Shown here piece after piece: positions 29,097-38,050 of a DNA stretch of 64,000 bases. Source of the DNA: Jaenimonas drosophilae (lineage: Eukaryota > Euglenozoa > Kinetoplastea > Trypanosomatida > Trypanosomatidae); NCBI GenBank assembly GCA_030849065.1, contig JASAON010001658.1, forward strand, positions 62,001-126,000, read 5' to 3'. A program made the position numbers and the translations under genes. The first letter of the stretch is position 1. Each line of letters opens with the position of its first letter. The notes beneath the pieces were generated by a model that saw only the letters and a program-made list of their open reading frames with translations, did no database searches and was not told the origin of the DNA.

Positions 29097-30902
29097 ATGC
29101 GCAGCGGGTACACCTCCTCCTCGGCCTACTACGCCGGCACGAAGGACCAACAACAACAGGGCGGCGCAGCGCGTGCCTACCCTGTCGCGGTGTCGGTATC
29201 TCAAAAGCCCTCCTCGGCGAGCTCCCCGCTCCTGATGCACTGCTCCTCCAACTACAGCACCGTGGGCATCTCGGGCGCGTCAGACCCCAGCTCACCACTC
29301 AACGGCGTCCCCGCCACCCCGGCGGCGTGCAGCCCCCGTGGCAAGCAGGAGCCAACGGTGGCCGTCTACGGCCCCTCCGTCCCCGTCCAGCACCCGCAGT
29401 TCGTTGACCTCGCCACCAACATGTGCTCCTTGATGCCCTTCGCCCTGACGGAGGATGAAGCGGAGGAGGCCCGTGAGGCCTACCACACCTACCCCGCTGA
29501 GAGCGGGCGGGCACGGCAGGTCTCCACAGACGGCAGCTTCCTGTGCGACGATGGGCCCGCCATTCCCCACTCCCCACCAACGGCCCCAACCAGCACCTAC
29601 ACAGCTCACAGCCACGCCGTCTTCCCCAGCCAGCGCGCTCACCTTCCCCCACCTCAGAAGCCTCTGCAGGTGCCCGAAGAGATGCCGGCGACCGCCAAGG
29701 CCCGTCACTCGCCCGTCCCCTCAGCCCGCCGCTCCCTCGACGCCACTCCCCAGCACCAGGCCACGACACTTCACCACGACACCAACCCCAGCATCAATCA
29801 CCTCATCTTCGTCACCAACGCCGACGGGGCACGCATCTGCCTCAGCCACCCGAAGGGCATCAGCCCGCAGGAGCTGGGCTCGCCCAACGTGTCGGAGATG
29901 GCCGGCTCGCCCGCCGAACACGCCACGACGATGATGGGCCTGACCGCCTCCACCCTCTCCCGCCGCCCCGTCGCTCCATCGCGCGAGGTGAGGGAGGAGG
30001 AGGATGAGGTCTTCGTGTCTGCCAGCCAAAACGCCCCGCAGCAGCTCTTCTCCAACGAGTCTCTCGACTGCTCTGTGGAGTTGGGGATGCCTCAACAACA
30101 ACAACAGCGCCGGAAGGAAGTGGCAGAACGTCGCAAGGAGCCTGTGCGACGTGGTGCTGCGGTGGCGGAGCCCGTCGAGAAGGCCACCGCCACAACCGAC
30201 GACAGTGCACGACGTCCCGAGCGGGAGAAGACGCGCCGGCAGCGTGGGTCCAAGCGTGGGGAGGGCAGTGAGTCCGCTCCCGCCGCCGCACCCTCATCGA
30301 GGGCCGCACGCCAAAACGCCGACGGCGCAGTTTCTTCGCGCCGCGACGTCGCCCCGCCATCGTCCCCACTCGGCCACGACATTGGTTCCCCTCGCCGCGC
30401 CTACACCGTCAGTGTTATGGGCCATCGCAAGGCCATCGCTGAGGTGCACAGCCACGCGAGCTGGGGTGTGGGCACCTACGTGATGTTTGATGGCGACCGC
30501 GGCATGGACATGGGCCGCGTGGTGAGCTGCGTCGAGGAGGACCCCTCCGCCGCCGAGGACCGCAAGGAGGAGGCGGCGGAGAAGGGCCGCCACCCCAACA
30601 AGACCTCCTCGATTCTGCGCGAGGCCAACGAGGCGGAGCGCATCGCGTGGACGGTGGAGCAGCCCGAGGAGGCGGCGGCCACCCTGCGTGTGTGCCGCGA
30701 GGCCGCGACGCAGCTGCGCCTCCCCTTGACGGTTGTGGATGCGGTGTATCAGTACAACAAGCAGAAGCTCACCTTCTACTACGCCAGCAACGACCGTGTG
30801 GACTTCCGCCAGCTTCTTCAGACGCTGTTTCTGAAGTTCCACTGCCGCATCTGGATGGAGCGTGTGCTTCCAGAGGAGGAGGAGCGGGAGGTGGCGGTAT
30901 AG
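29097..30902 (+). CDS. PSP1 C-terminal-domain protein (probable RNA-associated)
   Basis: The C-terminal ~80 residues (about 520-595) match the PSP1 C-terminal conserved region: a helix, then LPLTVVDAVYQYNKQKLTFYY, a D-R-V-D-F-R-L turn and a final helix with R-I-W. In trypanosomatids PSP1-domain proteins occur in RNA-binding complexes that regulate cell-cycle mRNAs; that role is from family knowledge. The preceding ~440 residues are Ser/Pro/Ala/Thr-rich and disordered, with Gln and basic clusters. A segment at ~440-480 with HASWGVGTYVMFDGDRG may be the N-terminal part of the globular domain. The ATG at 29097 is the first in frame. GC content is high, with few stops in any frame, so shadow ORFs abound. 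Confidence 0.85.
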   Translation: MRSGYTSSSAYYAGTKDQQQQGGAARAYPVAVSVSQKPSSASSPLLMHCSSNYSTVGISGASDPSSPLNGVPATPAACSPRGKQEPTVAVYGPSVPVQHPQFVDLATNMCSLMPFALTEDEAEEAREAYHTYPAESGRARQVSTDGSFLCDDGPAIPHSPPTAPTSTYTAHSHAVFPSQRAHLPPPQKPLQVPEEMPATAKARHSPVPSARRSLDATPQHQATTLHHDTNPSINHLIFVTNADGARICLSHPKGISPQELGSPNVSEMAGSPAEHATTMMGLTASTLSRRPVAPSREVREEEDEVFVSASQNAPQQLFSNESLDCSVELGMPQQQQQRRKEVAERRKEPVRRGAAVAEPVEKATATTDDSARRPEREKTRRQRGSKRGEGSESAPAAAPSSRAARQNADGAVSSRRDVAPPSSPLGHDIGSPRRAYTVSVMGHRKAIAEVHSHASWGVGTYVMFDGDRGMDMGRVVSCVEEDPSAAEDRKEEAAEKGRHPNKTSSILREANEAERIAWTVEQPEEAAATLRVCREAATQLRLPLTVVDAVYQYNKQKLTFYYASNDRVDFRQLLQTLFLKFHCRIWMERVLPEEEEREVAV

Positions 30903-31789
30903 ATGAACCTCACTCAGGTTAGTGCGACCTCCGTGAGTCTGCGTAGATGGCATAGAGAGCCAGAGAGAATGAGAGAGGGGGGAACGACACGGGTATGCAG
31001 CCGTAGTTGCATAACGTTCCCCCCGAATTGATGGGAGGTGTGCCGTACAAGTGCGCCCAGGAAAGAAAACGAGCTCCCCCTCTCTCTATCTCTGGCTTTC
31101 CTTTGGTTTTTTTTGGTTTTGGTATATATCTTTGTGGCCTTCGACACAGCGTGTGAGGCATCGTTTTCATCGTTGCCGTCGACGAAGCTTCAATCTCGGA
31201 CGATGGCGCGACGAAGGTCCTCCCGATGTCGTGCGCTCGTCGCATAGCGATCTTTTTTTTTTCCCTTCATGATGACGAAAGAGCATCACAATTGCACTGA
31301 ATAGATATAGAGCCCTCATACACCGTACCGTTGTATCTCTTTTTGATGCCACCATTCTCACGTCCACGACGGCGCGGCGTCGAGGCCATTGCCCTCGTCG
31401 TGCCGTGCACCGTGAATGGGAGAGACGCACCGAGTAGCCAGCTTTCTTTGGGTTTATCATCCATCAACAACAAAAAAAGGCGCGGTTCTTTTCTTGTTTT
31501 AGGGGTACTTCCCCCTCCTCATGGCGCCACGGTTGGTATCTGAGGCGTCGTTGGTGCACTGCGTTCGTGGTGTATGTTGTACCGTACTCATGCTTCTCTT
31601 CCTGGCTTCTTCTTGTACCATAGCAGCGTGTAGTGCCATTGTGTACAGGTCCTACGTTGCTGCGTAGTACCCCCTTCATTTTTCTTGCAGCCACCTGCAC
31701 CAGCTTAGATACATATTGTTTTTCTTGTACCTATACTACCCTGTATATTCAACAGCACCTGTGTCTTGGACCTCTCTCTACGTCCACCC
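30903..31789 (+). promoter_or_regulatory. Long intergenic region with trans-splice acceptor
   Basis: Several T-runs (about 31107-31113 and 31252-31263) and a clear acceptor, T-rich sequence ending in TTGCAG at 31685-31690, about 100 bases before the kinesin ATG. The remaining ~800 bases hold only short frames with no recognisable product. Confidence 0.6.
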
Positions 31790-34700
31790 ATGAGCAGCCT
31801 GAGCTCCAGTACGTATCGCTCATCGGCCGACGTTCCACCACGTCGGCAGGCGCACCCCACCACCTCCTCATCCTTGTTAGATTCCACAGGCCATATTTTT
31901 GTGCAAGACGCCCGGAATGGGGCCAATACATTTCACCTGCGGGTTGGTCTGCGCCCGGTGGAAGCGGAAGGTGGTCAGGACGACCGCCGACAAACCGCCG
32001 TGACGTGTCGGGCGCTGCGGCACACCATTGAGCACACCCTCTTTCCTCGCGCACACCCAACACAGACGTGCCCACGGCTTTGCCTGAATGGCCGGGAGCT
32101 CTCCGCTGCGGAGGACGATCTCTTCTTGCCAACTGGGGCGGTGGTGGTGGTGGAAGTGGAGGAAGTGGTTGCCCCAGACAACAACACCAACACTAAGATG
32201 AATCAGTCATTGTCGTTTGAGGTGTTGCCTGCCGCCCACGGCGAGCGTAAGCACGACGATCCTCTAACCTCTCCCCGTGGCAGTTCCGGCACAACCATCT
32301 CTGCCTCCTCGGTGAGGGAGCACTCCTCTGCCACCACCGGGGCATCCTGTGACTCCAACGTGGAGCTGCAGGCCAACTTCCTGAACCGCTCCTGGGGGGA
32401 AGATGGGAGGCAGAATGCATTTGGTCGTACCCCTGCCGTGCCGACACCCAACGCAAGTCGGACGCTCGACGTCACCCACGACCTCCCCAGCCTGTGCCAA
32501 ATGGCCCCTTCACAGAATGGGCGTCGGACCAACACTCCAGCAGCGACGGCCACCAACACCATCATGTCGGACTCACTCCACTACCAATCCGAGTACCAAC
32601 GCGCCTTCGCCAACCAAACCCATCAAAGTAGTCGCACGGGTGATGGATCTACACTGCGCCACTCCCACAACGACGAGAGCACCGATGCCGCGCTGCGTGC
32701 ACGTCGCAAGGAGATGGACTACGGCGTCAGCGCGGACAGCGACGCCAGCGAGACGTGCCACCCTCCCTACCCTGGCCACTCTGCCGACCTCCGCCCCACA
32801 CGAGGGCCAGGCGCCACGAACTCGGCGGACGACCGCCCACAGGGGTGGGGCGGCAGCAGTACCTCAGCCGCCACCCTCTCGACCATGACGACGAGCCGTG
32901 CCACCGCCGTTGGTGTTCAGAGCAGCAGTTGTGGAGGCGGACCACACGCGGCCGCCGCGCGACGTGGGCATGAACCCGACTATAGCCCAGAGCATGAACC
33001 CTTTGACGATTGGTGCTCCTCACAGGCCTTGGCGGCCATGGAGGAGGATGGCCCACGGCAGCAGGTACGACACCTCCACGACGAGTGCGAGGAGCTCGAG
33101 CGTGCGCTCGAGATGCAGCAGCAACTTTTGGTGGTGGAGCGGGAGACCATTGAGGACCACTCCGCCTTGGAGCGCCGCAACATCTCCGTGCGCTATGGCA
33201 ACCATGCCACAAAGCTACAAGCGCGTGTGAAGAGCCTCACGGCGGAGCTCCGCGAGCTTCACCACCGTGGCGAACACGTCAGCCGCGTCAGTCAAGCCAC
33301 CGAGACGAGGGCGGCAGAGCAGGAACGCCTGACCATTCCGCAGGCGCAGGCGGCTCTTCAACGTGCGATGGATGCCATGTGCGCGGTGTGGGCGTCTACG
33401 TCACCTCCGGCCGTGGCCTCTGCCCTGCACAGTGAAGTGCCCAATGGAGAGGAGGTAGCGCGGCGGGTGGCCTCGGCCTGTGCGGCTATGCACGTCCAAA
33501 AGGCACGGCTTGCCGCTGCCTCCATCAAAGGTCTGCGCCAGGAGGCGGAGCTGAAGGAGCTGCTCGTGCAGGAGCGCCGCACACGCCTACACCGGGAGCA
33601 CCACAAGGAGAAGATGCACGTTGTGGTACGTATCCGCCCACCCACCCTCCCACAGTGGGTGTCAGTGGATGTCCACGCCAGCGAATGGCACCCCTTCGTG
33701 GCCGCGCTCCTCTCCAGCCGCCATGACTACGGCTTCTACGCTGGCCGGGAGAACAAGGCCATTCGCATCGTGGACCCTAAGAAGGGCGAGCGTACCATGG
33801 CCTTCCCCTACGTCTTCCCACAACCCATATCTCCAGCAGCAACCGAAGCGGATGAGGGAGGCGGGCGGCTTCGCGAGGAAGCCGAGAGCAGCCAGCAACG
33901 CCAAATCTTCGAGCAACACCTCCGACCGCTGCTGGAGCGCATCTGCCAGCAACGCTTTCATGCCACCGTGCTCTCGGTTGGGGCACCGGGCAGCGGCAAG
34001 TCATACTCCACCTTTGGGCCCCACCTGCTCGATGGGGAGGAGAGCCACGTCGCGTTGGAGATGCAGCCGCCCCCGGGTGCGAGCTCAGCTACCCCTCATC
34101 AAGACCCAGGGCACACCGGGCTCACGGGCCTCTCGTGCGAGGCCGTCGGCCAACTCCACGCTGATCTTCGACCGCACTTCCCTGGCAGCGTCGCCTCGCC
34201 GCGGTTGTGGTGGCGTAGACCTCCTCCTCGTGCCGCACCCTGTGCCGAGGTAGACGGCAGCTCTACGAACGTCGAGGGCACGAGCGGGCTGCGACCCTTG
34301 GATGGGCTTCTCCCTCGGGCCGTGGCGTGGCTGCTCTCGCGTCGTTTTGGCACGGAGGGAGAGGGGCTGCCGGATGAACCTCCACAACCAATTGTGTCCT
34401 CCATCACATGCGCCGCCTATGAGTTGTACAATGACCGAGTCTTTGATCTCTTAGCCTCGGCCCCCAAGAAGAGCACGGCAAGTAGCAAAGCAGCCGCCAA
34501 GACCCAATCCCCACGGTGGGATCGCACACAGCCTGAGCGCAAACCTAACACACCAGCACCAGCTGGGTCCGGCGGCGGGACAGCACCAGAGCTCAGCATT
34601 GTTCCCACTCGACGACGCGGCAACTTACCGTACCAGGAGGGTGGAGCAAGTACTGGAGGGTGGACGGTTGATGCGACGGAGATACCTGTTTCGGATATTG

Positions 34701-35602
34701 GGCATATTCGGCAGCAGTTGCAGCGCATCAACCACCGCCGTCACTGTGTGGAGACGGCGAGACATCCCCATTCTCACCGGGGCCACATGTTTATTCGACT
34801 GCGATGGCAAGTCGGCAACTCCGAGGAGCCTGTGGAGCTCCTGTTTTGCGACCTGGCAGGTGCTGAGCGTCTCTCTCTATCAGCACGAGATGCACAACCT
34901 GTCACGGTGGAGGAGGCCCAGCGCTCCGCCCTTGAAACCCAGCACATTAACCGGAGTTTAAGTGCGCTGAGGGAGGTGCTCGGTGCGCTCGGGGAGTCCA
35001 TGGTTCGACCAGCCGCCAGCAGCAGCAAGACGGCTGGAACCTCAAAGGGAAAAGCAGCAACTTTCACAGAAGAAATGGGGCAGATTGTGCGGCTCGTGGA
35101 ACCACTTGCGGAGAACCCGCTGAGGGTTTGGGACGCAACGTGTCATGCGCAGCCTTCACGAAGCCAGGTCTCTACCTCTCGCGCAACCGCTTCGGTGTTC
35201 TTTGGCATCGGCACACGCCGGCCCAAACCGGCCCATGCACCGCTCTTCGCGCAATCTAGCACTCCTGCAATCTTGGCTCCGACGGTAGCTCCCATGACAA
35301 CGGAGGGTACGACTGCCGCAGGTGGAGAGACTTTCATTCCATTTCGCAGCAGCAAGCTTACCCAGCTGCTTCAACACACCATCTCTGGACGCTCTCGTGC
35401 GCTTGTAGTTGCGTGTCTTGCCCCGTGCTGTGTCTCTGAAGTGTCGTTCCCGAGGCAGTTGATCAATGTGGACAAACCGTCACAGCTCGGAATGGCAAAG
35501 TTGGTCCGTACGGCAACGCTCCTTTTTGACGAGCAAGCCCCGCAACTGTTGTCTGAGGGCCTTGCGACGCTTGACCTGGCCTCGCGCGCAATCGTCGCGT
35601 AG
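31790..35602 (+). CDS. Divergent kinesin with C-terminal motor domain
   Basis: Kinesins move on microtubules using ATP. In this 1270-residue protein the motor lies at ~611-1260. It begins with VVVRIRPP; the P-loop is G731-APGSGKS738 (usual GQTGSGKT). Switch I is S995-H-R-G-H999 in place of SSRSH. Switch II is D1021-LAGAERL. Family motifs HINRSL-ALREVLGALG and FRSSKLTQLLQ follow. Long Ser/Gly/Pro insertions split the motor, so it is divergent. A coiled coil at ~420-500 precedes it, giving a kinesin-14-like N-stalk, C-motor layout. Residues ~45-135 resemble a ubiquitin-like fold. ATG 31790 is chosen over an upstream TTG. Motor activity is uncertain. Confidence 0.85.
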   Translation: MSSLSSSTYRSSADVPPRRQAHPTTSSSLLDSTGHIFVQDARNGANTFHLRVGLRPVEAEGGQDDRRQTAVTCRALRHTIEHTLFPRAHPTQTCPRLCLNGRELSAAEDDLFLPTGAVVVVEVEEVVAPDNNTNTKMNQSLSFEVLPAAHGERKHDDPLTSPRGSSGTTISASSVREHSSATTGASCDSNVELQANFLNRSWGEDGRQNAFGRTPAVPTPNASRTLDVTHDLPSLCQMAPSQNGRRTNTPAATATNTIMSDSLHYQSEYQRAFANQTHQSSRTGDGSTLRHSHNDESTDAALRARRKEMDYGVSADSDASETCHPPYPGHSADLRPTRGPGATNSADDRPQGWGGSSTSAATLSTMTTSRATAVGVQSSSCGGGPHAAAARRGHEPDYSPEHEPFDDWCSSQALAAMEEDGPRQQVRHLHDECEELERALEMQQQLLVVERETIEDHSALERRNISVRYGNHATKLQARVKSLTAELRELHHRGEHVSRVSQATETRAAEQERLTIPQAQAALQRAMDAMCAVWASTSPPAVASALHSEVPNGEEVARRVASACAAMHVQKARLAAASIKGLRQEAELKELLVQERRTRLHREHHKEKMHVVVRIRPPTLPQWVSVDVHASEWHPFVAALLSSRHDYGFYAGRENKAIRIVDPKKGERTMAFPYVFPQPISPAATEADEGGGRLREEAESSQQRQIFEQHLRPLLERICQQRFHATVLSVGAPGSGKSYSTFGPHLLDGEESHVALEMQPPPGASSATPHQDPGHTGLTGLSCEAVGQLHADLRPHFPGSVASPRLWWRRPPPRAAPCAEVDGSSTNVEGTSGLRPLDGLLPRAVAWLLSRRFGTEGEGLPDEPPQPIVSSITCAAYELYNDRVFDLLASAPKKSTASSKAAAKTQSPRWDRTQPERKPNTPAPAGSGGGTAPELSIVPTRRRGNLPYQEGGASTGGWTVDATEIPVSDIGHIRQQLQRINHRRHCVETARHPHSHRGHMFIRLRWQVGNSEEPVELLFCDLAGAERLSLSARDAQPVTVEEAQRSALETQHINRSLSALREVLGALGESMVRPAASSSKTAGTSKGKAATFTEEMGQIVRLVEPLAENPLRVWDATCHAQPSRSQVSTSRATASVFFGIGTRRPKPAHAPLFAQSSTPAILAPTVAPMTTEGTTAAGGETFIPFRSSKLTQLLQHTISGRSRALVVACLAPCCVSEVSFPRQLINVDKPSQLGMAKLVRTATLLFDEQAPQLLSEGLATLDLASRAIVA

Positions 35603-35654
35603 GAGGCGAAATGGGCGGAAGAACGATCTGAATACTGCCGCGCGCTGTTCGCCA

Positions 35655-35681
35655 GGAAACCTGCTCTTTTTGTGAACAAAG
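35655..35681 (+). repeat. Left arm of imperfect inverted repeat flanking the tRNA
   Basis: This arm pairs with 35848-35872 on the opposite strand. The outer GGAAAC and the inner TGTGAACAAAG are identical when one arm is reverse-complemented; the 8-10 bases between differ, with a 2-base length change. The arms sit on either side of the tRNA gene. Confidence 0.8.
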
Positions 35682-35721
35682 AGAACGCTTCCCCCTCTTC
35701 AAAACTCTAGCTGGAGATTGG

Positions 35722-35726
35722 AAAAA
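35722..35726 (-). terminator. Pol III terminator (T5) of the tRNA gene
   Basis: Five consecutive T on the minus strand follow the tRNA discriminator base by one base, the usual RNA polymerase III stop signal. Confidence 0.85.
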
Positions 35727-35727
35727 G

Positions 35728-35809
35728 TGATGAGAGTGGGGTTTGAACCCACGCCCTCGAAAGGATTGGAACCTTAATCCAACGTCTTAGACCACTCGAC
35801 CATCTCACC
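35728..35809 (-). tRNA. tRNA-Leu (anticodon AAG)
   Basis: On the minus strand the 82-base gene folds fully. The acceptor stem GGTGAGA pairs with TCTCATC (one G-T pair), leaving discriminator A. A D-arm closes with GTC/GAC. The anticodon stem TTGGA/TCCAA holds the loop TTAAGGT, with anticodon AAG reading CTT (Leu; A34 is normally edited to inosine). The type II variable arm is CCT-TTCG-AGG, as expected for leucine. The T stem is GTGGG/CCCAC. The A box (TGGTCGAGTGG) and a B box (GGTTTGAACC) are present; the B-box TTT replaces the usual TTC, so position 56 is T rather than C. No intron is needed, and the 3' CCA is not encoded. Confidence 0.95.
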
Positions 35810-35847
35810 TTGTTAAGAAGAGAGGTTGGATTTCAAGAAGATAAAAA

Positions 35848-35872
35848 CTTTGTTCACAGGAAGCGCGTTTCC
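35848..35872 (-). repeat. Right arm of imperfect inverted repeat flanking the tRNA
   Basis: Partner of 35655-35681. It lies 59 bases beyond the stop of the minus-strand reductase gene, inside its likely 3' UTR. Confidence 0.8.
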
Positions 35873-35896
35873 GTTCGGGGGTTGCCGCCGGCTAAG

Positions 35897-35908
35897 CCTG
35901 GCGCCAGG
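35897..35908. repeat. 12-bp perfect palindrome CCTGGCGCCAGG
   Basis: A perfect palindrome between the right inverted-repeat arm and the reductase stop. It could form a small hairpin in either convergent transcript. Confidence 0.85.
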
Positions 35909-35930
35909 TTTTCCCATAGTCAGGTTCCGC

Positions 35931-36989
35931 TTAAAGCTCGACAATGATTTTCCCAACGTTTTTGCGGGCGTACATGTGGCCAATGCCGTCGTACACGCCC
36001 TCCAGTCCTCGGAATTCGACCGGATCGACAAAGCTCTTGATGGTTCCGTTTTCGAGGTGAGTGCAGAGCTGCGCAAAGTGTTTCGGTGCATACTTACTGT
36101 AGTGGGGAAGGAAGAAGGTATGCATGGTCGCGCTCTTCGATAGGAGCTGCAACGGAAGAGGTTTTCTTTCTCCACGTGGGCCTTCTCGCGACTCCGCCGT
36201 ATAGCAAGAAATGGAGCCAATGCTGAGAACCCTCCCCTTCAGGGCGAGTGCCCGAACCACACAGTCGAGCATATCTCCGCCGACTGACTCGTACGCCACA
36301 TTCACTCCGGTAGGAAACAGTGCACGGATTTCCTTGTCCACCTCCGCTTCCGCACCACTCCCCGATTGCACTGCCGCGTCGAGCTTGAGGTCGTTCATGA
36401 GAAACGCCGCCTTGGCCTCGCTGGAGCACGTGCCAAGGACAGTGCAGCCGTAGACGTGCTTCAGCAGCTGGCTCGCGAACTGACCAGTTCCGCCAGATGC
36501 CGCCGTTACCATGGCTTTCTCGCCCCGTAGCGGCCGCAACACTTCGGCCAGGGCAATGGAAGCTGTGGTGCCGCTGAGATCGAGGGGTAGGTACTCCTTC
36601 ATCAGACTGGGGATGCGCTTGGCGTTCCGTTGGGGTACGACTTGATACTCGGCAAAGCTGCCAAAGTGCTGCGTAACGACGGCATCCCCCGCGCGCAGGT
36701 TCTTCACGGCCGACCCAACCTCCACCACTTCTCCGAGGGCCTCAAAGCCGCAATCGAAGGGAGGGCGAACATCGGGTTGATAGATGCCGGCAGAAAAGTT
36801 GATGTCGCTTGCGTTAATGCCAACGAATTTGTTCTTTACGACAACTTCAGTTGGCTTTATGGATTCTGGGAAGTCCGCTGTGATGATGGAGGTGGCTTCA
36901 CGAAAGTTCACCGAGAGGGTGTGGGCCACAATCTTTCGGAATTGTGCGTGCTTCATGACTAGCCCTGCTTTGATGGAGGAAGACAACAT
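35931..36989 (-). CDS. PTGR3/ZADH2-like NADPH-dependent reductase (zinc-type alcohol dehydrogenase superfamily)
   Basis: Family members reduce enones such as 15-keto-prostaglandins with NADPH. This 352-residue protein matches PTGR3 along its whole length: NFREAT near 29, FVGINASDINFSAG, PPFDCGFEALGEVVEVGSA, SFAEY, and the Rossmann motif VTAASGGTGQFASQL at ~161-175. YESVGG and a C-terminal KNVGKIIVEL follow. No structural-zinc Cys cluster is seen, as usual for the quinone-oxidoreductase branch. The first Met (36989) gives a basic N-terminus that could be a weak mitochondrial presequence; Met 12 is an alternative start. It is the last gene before the strand switch. The substrate in this organism is unknown. 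Confidence 0.92.
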   Translation of the reverse strand: MLSSSIKAGLVMKHAQFRKIVAHTLSVNFREATSIITADFPESIKPTEVVVKNKFVGINASDINFSAGIYQPDVRPPFDCGFEALGEVVEVGSAVKNLRAGDAVVTQHFGSFAEYQVVPQRNAKRIPSLMKEYLPLDLSGTTASIALAEVLRPLRGEKAMVTAASGGTGQFASQLLKHVYGCTVLGTCSSEAKAAFLMNDLKLDAAVQSGSGAEAEVDKEIRALFPTGVNVAYESVGGDMLDCVVRALALKGRVLSIGSISCYTAESREGPRGERKPLPLQLLSKSATMHTFFLPHYSKYAPKHFAQLCTHLENGTIKSFVDPVEFRGLEGVYDGIGHMYARKNVGKIIVEL

Positions 36990-38050
36990 GAGGAGAAGAT
37001 AAGAAGTGATTACTGACCTGAGTCAAGTCAATGACAATCCATCGTGCCATGTGGGCAGAGGTCGGGGTCAGTTTGCAGTCATATGATGCGTATGTTGCGG
37101 CTGAAGAGTTGGCTGAACCAAAAGTAACCCTAGCGTCTGCAGGGGAATAATCAATGGGGAAGACCGAGGGGCAAACGAGGAAAGAAGCACAATCAACAGC
37201 CAAAATACAAAAGAGGAACCACCCACTCCCCCATGGAGGAGGGCTCTGGTGACTGGGAGCGAGCACCACCACATGTAGCCACCTCCATGAGGGAGAAGAA
37301 CGAAGAGAAAGAGAACGGCAAAAACGAAGTTCATGCTATATATCTTGATTCACTAGAGAAGTAGATATCTTTTGGCTCTGCGGTGGAAGAAGCGGCAAAG
37401 ACTGCTTCTAGGGCATCGACAGCGTGGATTGGAAGGTGTGTGGGCGTGCTTGCAGCTCACTCCTTGAGTGGATGTGATGATGCAGTACACGAAGGAGGCA
37501 CGCTCATAGTCATGACGAATGATCTTTTGGTGGCGCTCCAATGGCCGCAATTCCATGGAGGCCGATGGGAAACAACAAAAAAAATGGCAACACGCGAGCC
37601 ACACAGCAGCCAGTTGCTGCGCGGCGAGGCAATCTTCGTTGTGTCAGCCCCAACCCAACCTGACGACGTGGAGGAGACTTCCTCAGCTCAAACCGCCGTC
37701 ACACGCACACACGAGCACGCCGGAACGTGGGTGACCGAGGTGAGGTAAAACGCAACGGTTTGAGAGGGAAGGGTAGCACCAGCAACGAGGAACAGGAAAA
37801 GTGGAGATGAGGGAGAGAGAACAAGTCACAAACGCAACGGATCAAATCAAATTAGAACACAAAAAAAAACATGAAGGAATGAGACGCCAAAAAAGAAGAA
37901 ATAAATGAACGTTTTCGATGGGGGAAAAAAGATGTCGTATGTTGTACCAGATGGGATGAACCCCATAGAAGGACAAGTACACGAAACAGACTGCCGTGGG
38001 TGTCACTACACACAGAATGAACATCCCCACCAGACAAGCCAACCGTGTGC
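36990..38050 (-). other. Long intergenic region
   Basis: About 1 kb separates the hexose transporter from the reductase. It holds an A9 run (around 37861-37869) and T/C-rich minus-strand sequence just before the reductase ATG. A plus-strand frame (37383-37748) lies antisense to the run and has no early ATG. An 88-codon hydrophobic minus-strand frame (37068-37334) starts with ATG; it may be a small membrane protein or chance in T-rich sequence. Neither is annotated as a gene. Confidence 0.45.

Larger units (their letters stand above)
35603..35930. other. Convergent strand-switch region
   Basis: The plus-strand run ends with the kinesin stop (35602) and the minus-strand run ends with the reductase stop (35931). 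The 328 bases between contain tRNA-Leu(AAG), its T-run terminator and a pair of inverted repeats. In kinetoplastids such sites commonly end Pol II transcription and often carry tRNA genes or base J; whether base J is present cannot be seen. Confidence 0.85.

Noticed and set aside
37383..37748. 121-codon plus-strand frame in the 1-kb spacer
   Set aside because: Opens with a non-ATG codon, is antisense to the run and has no recognisable product.
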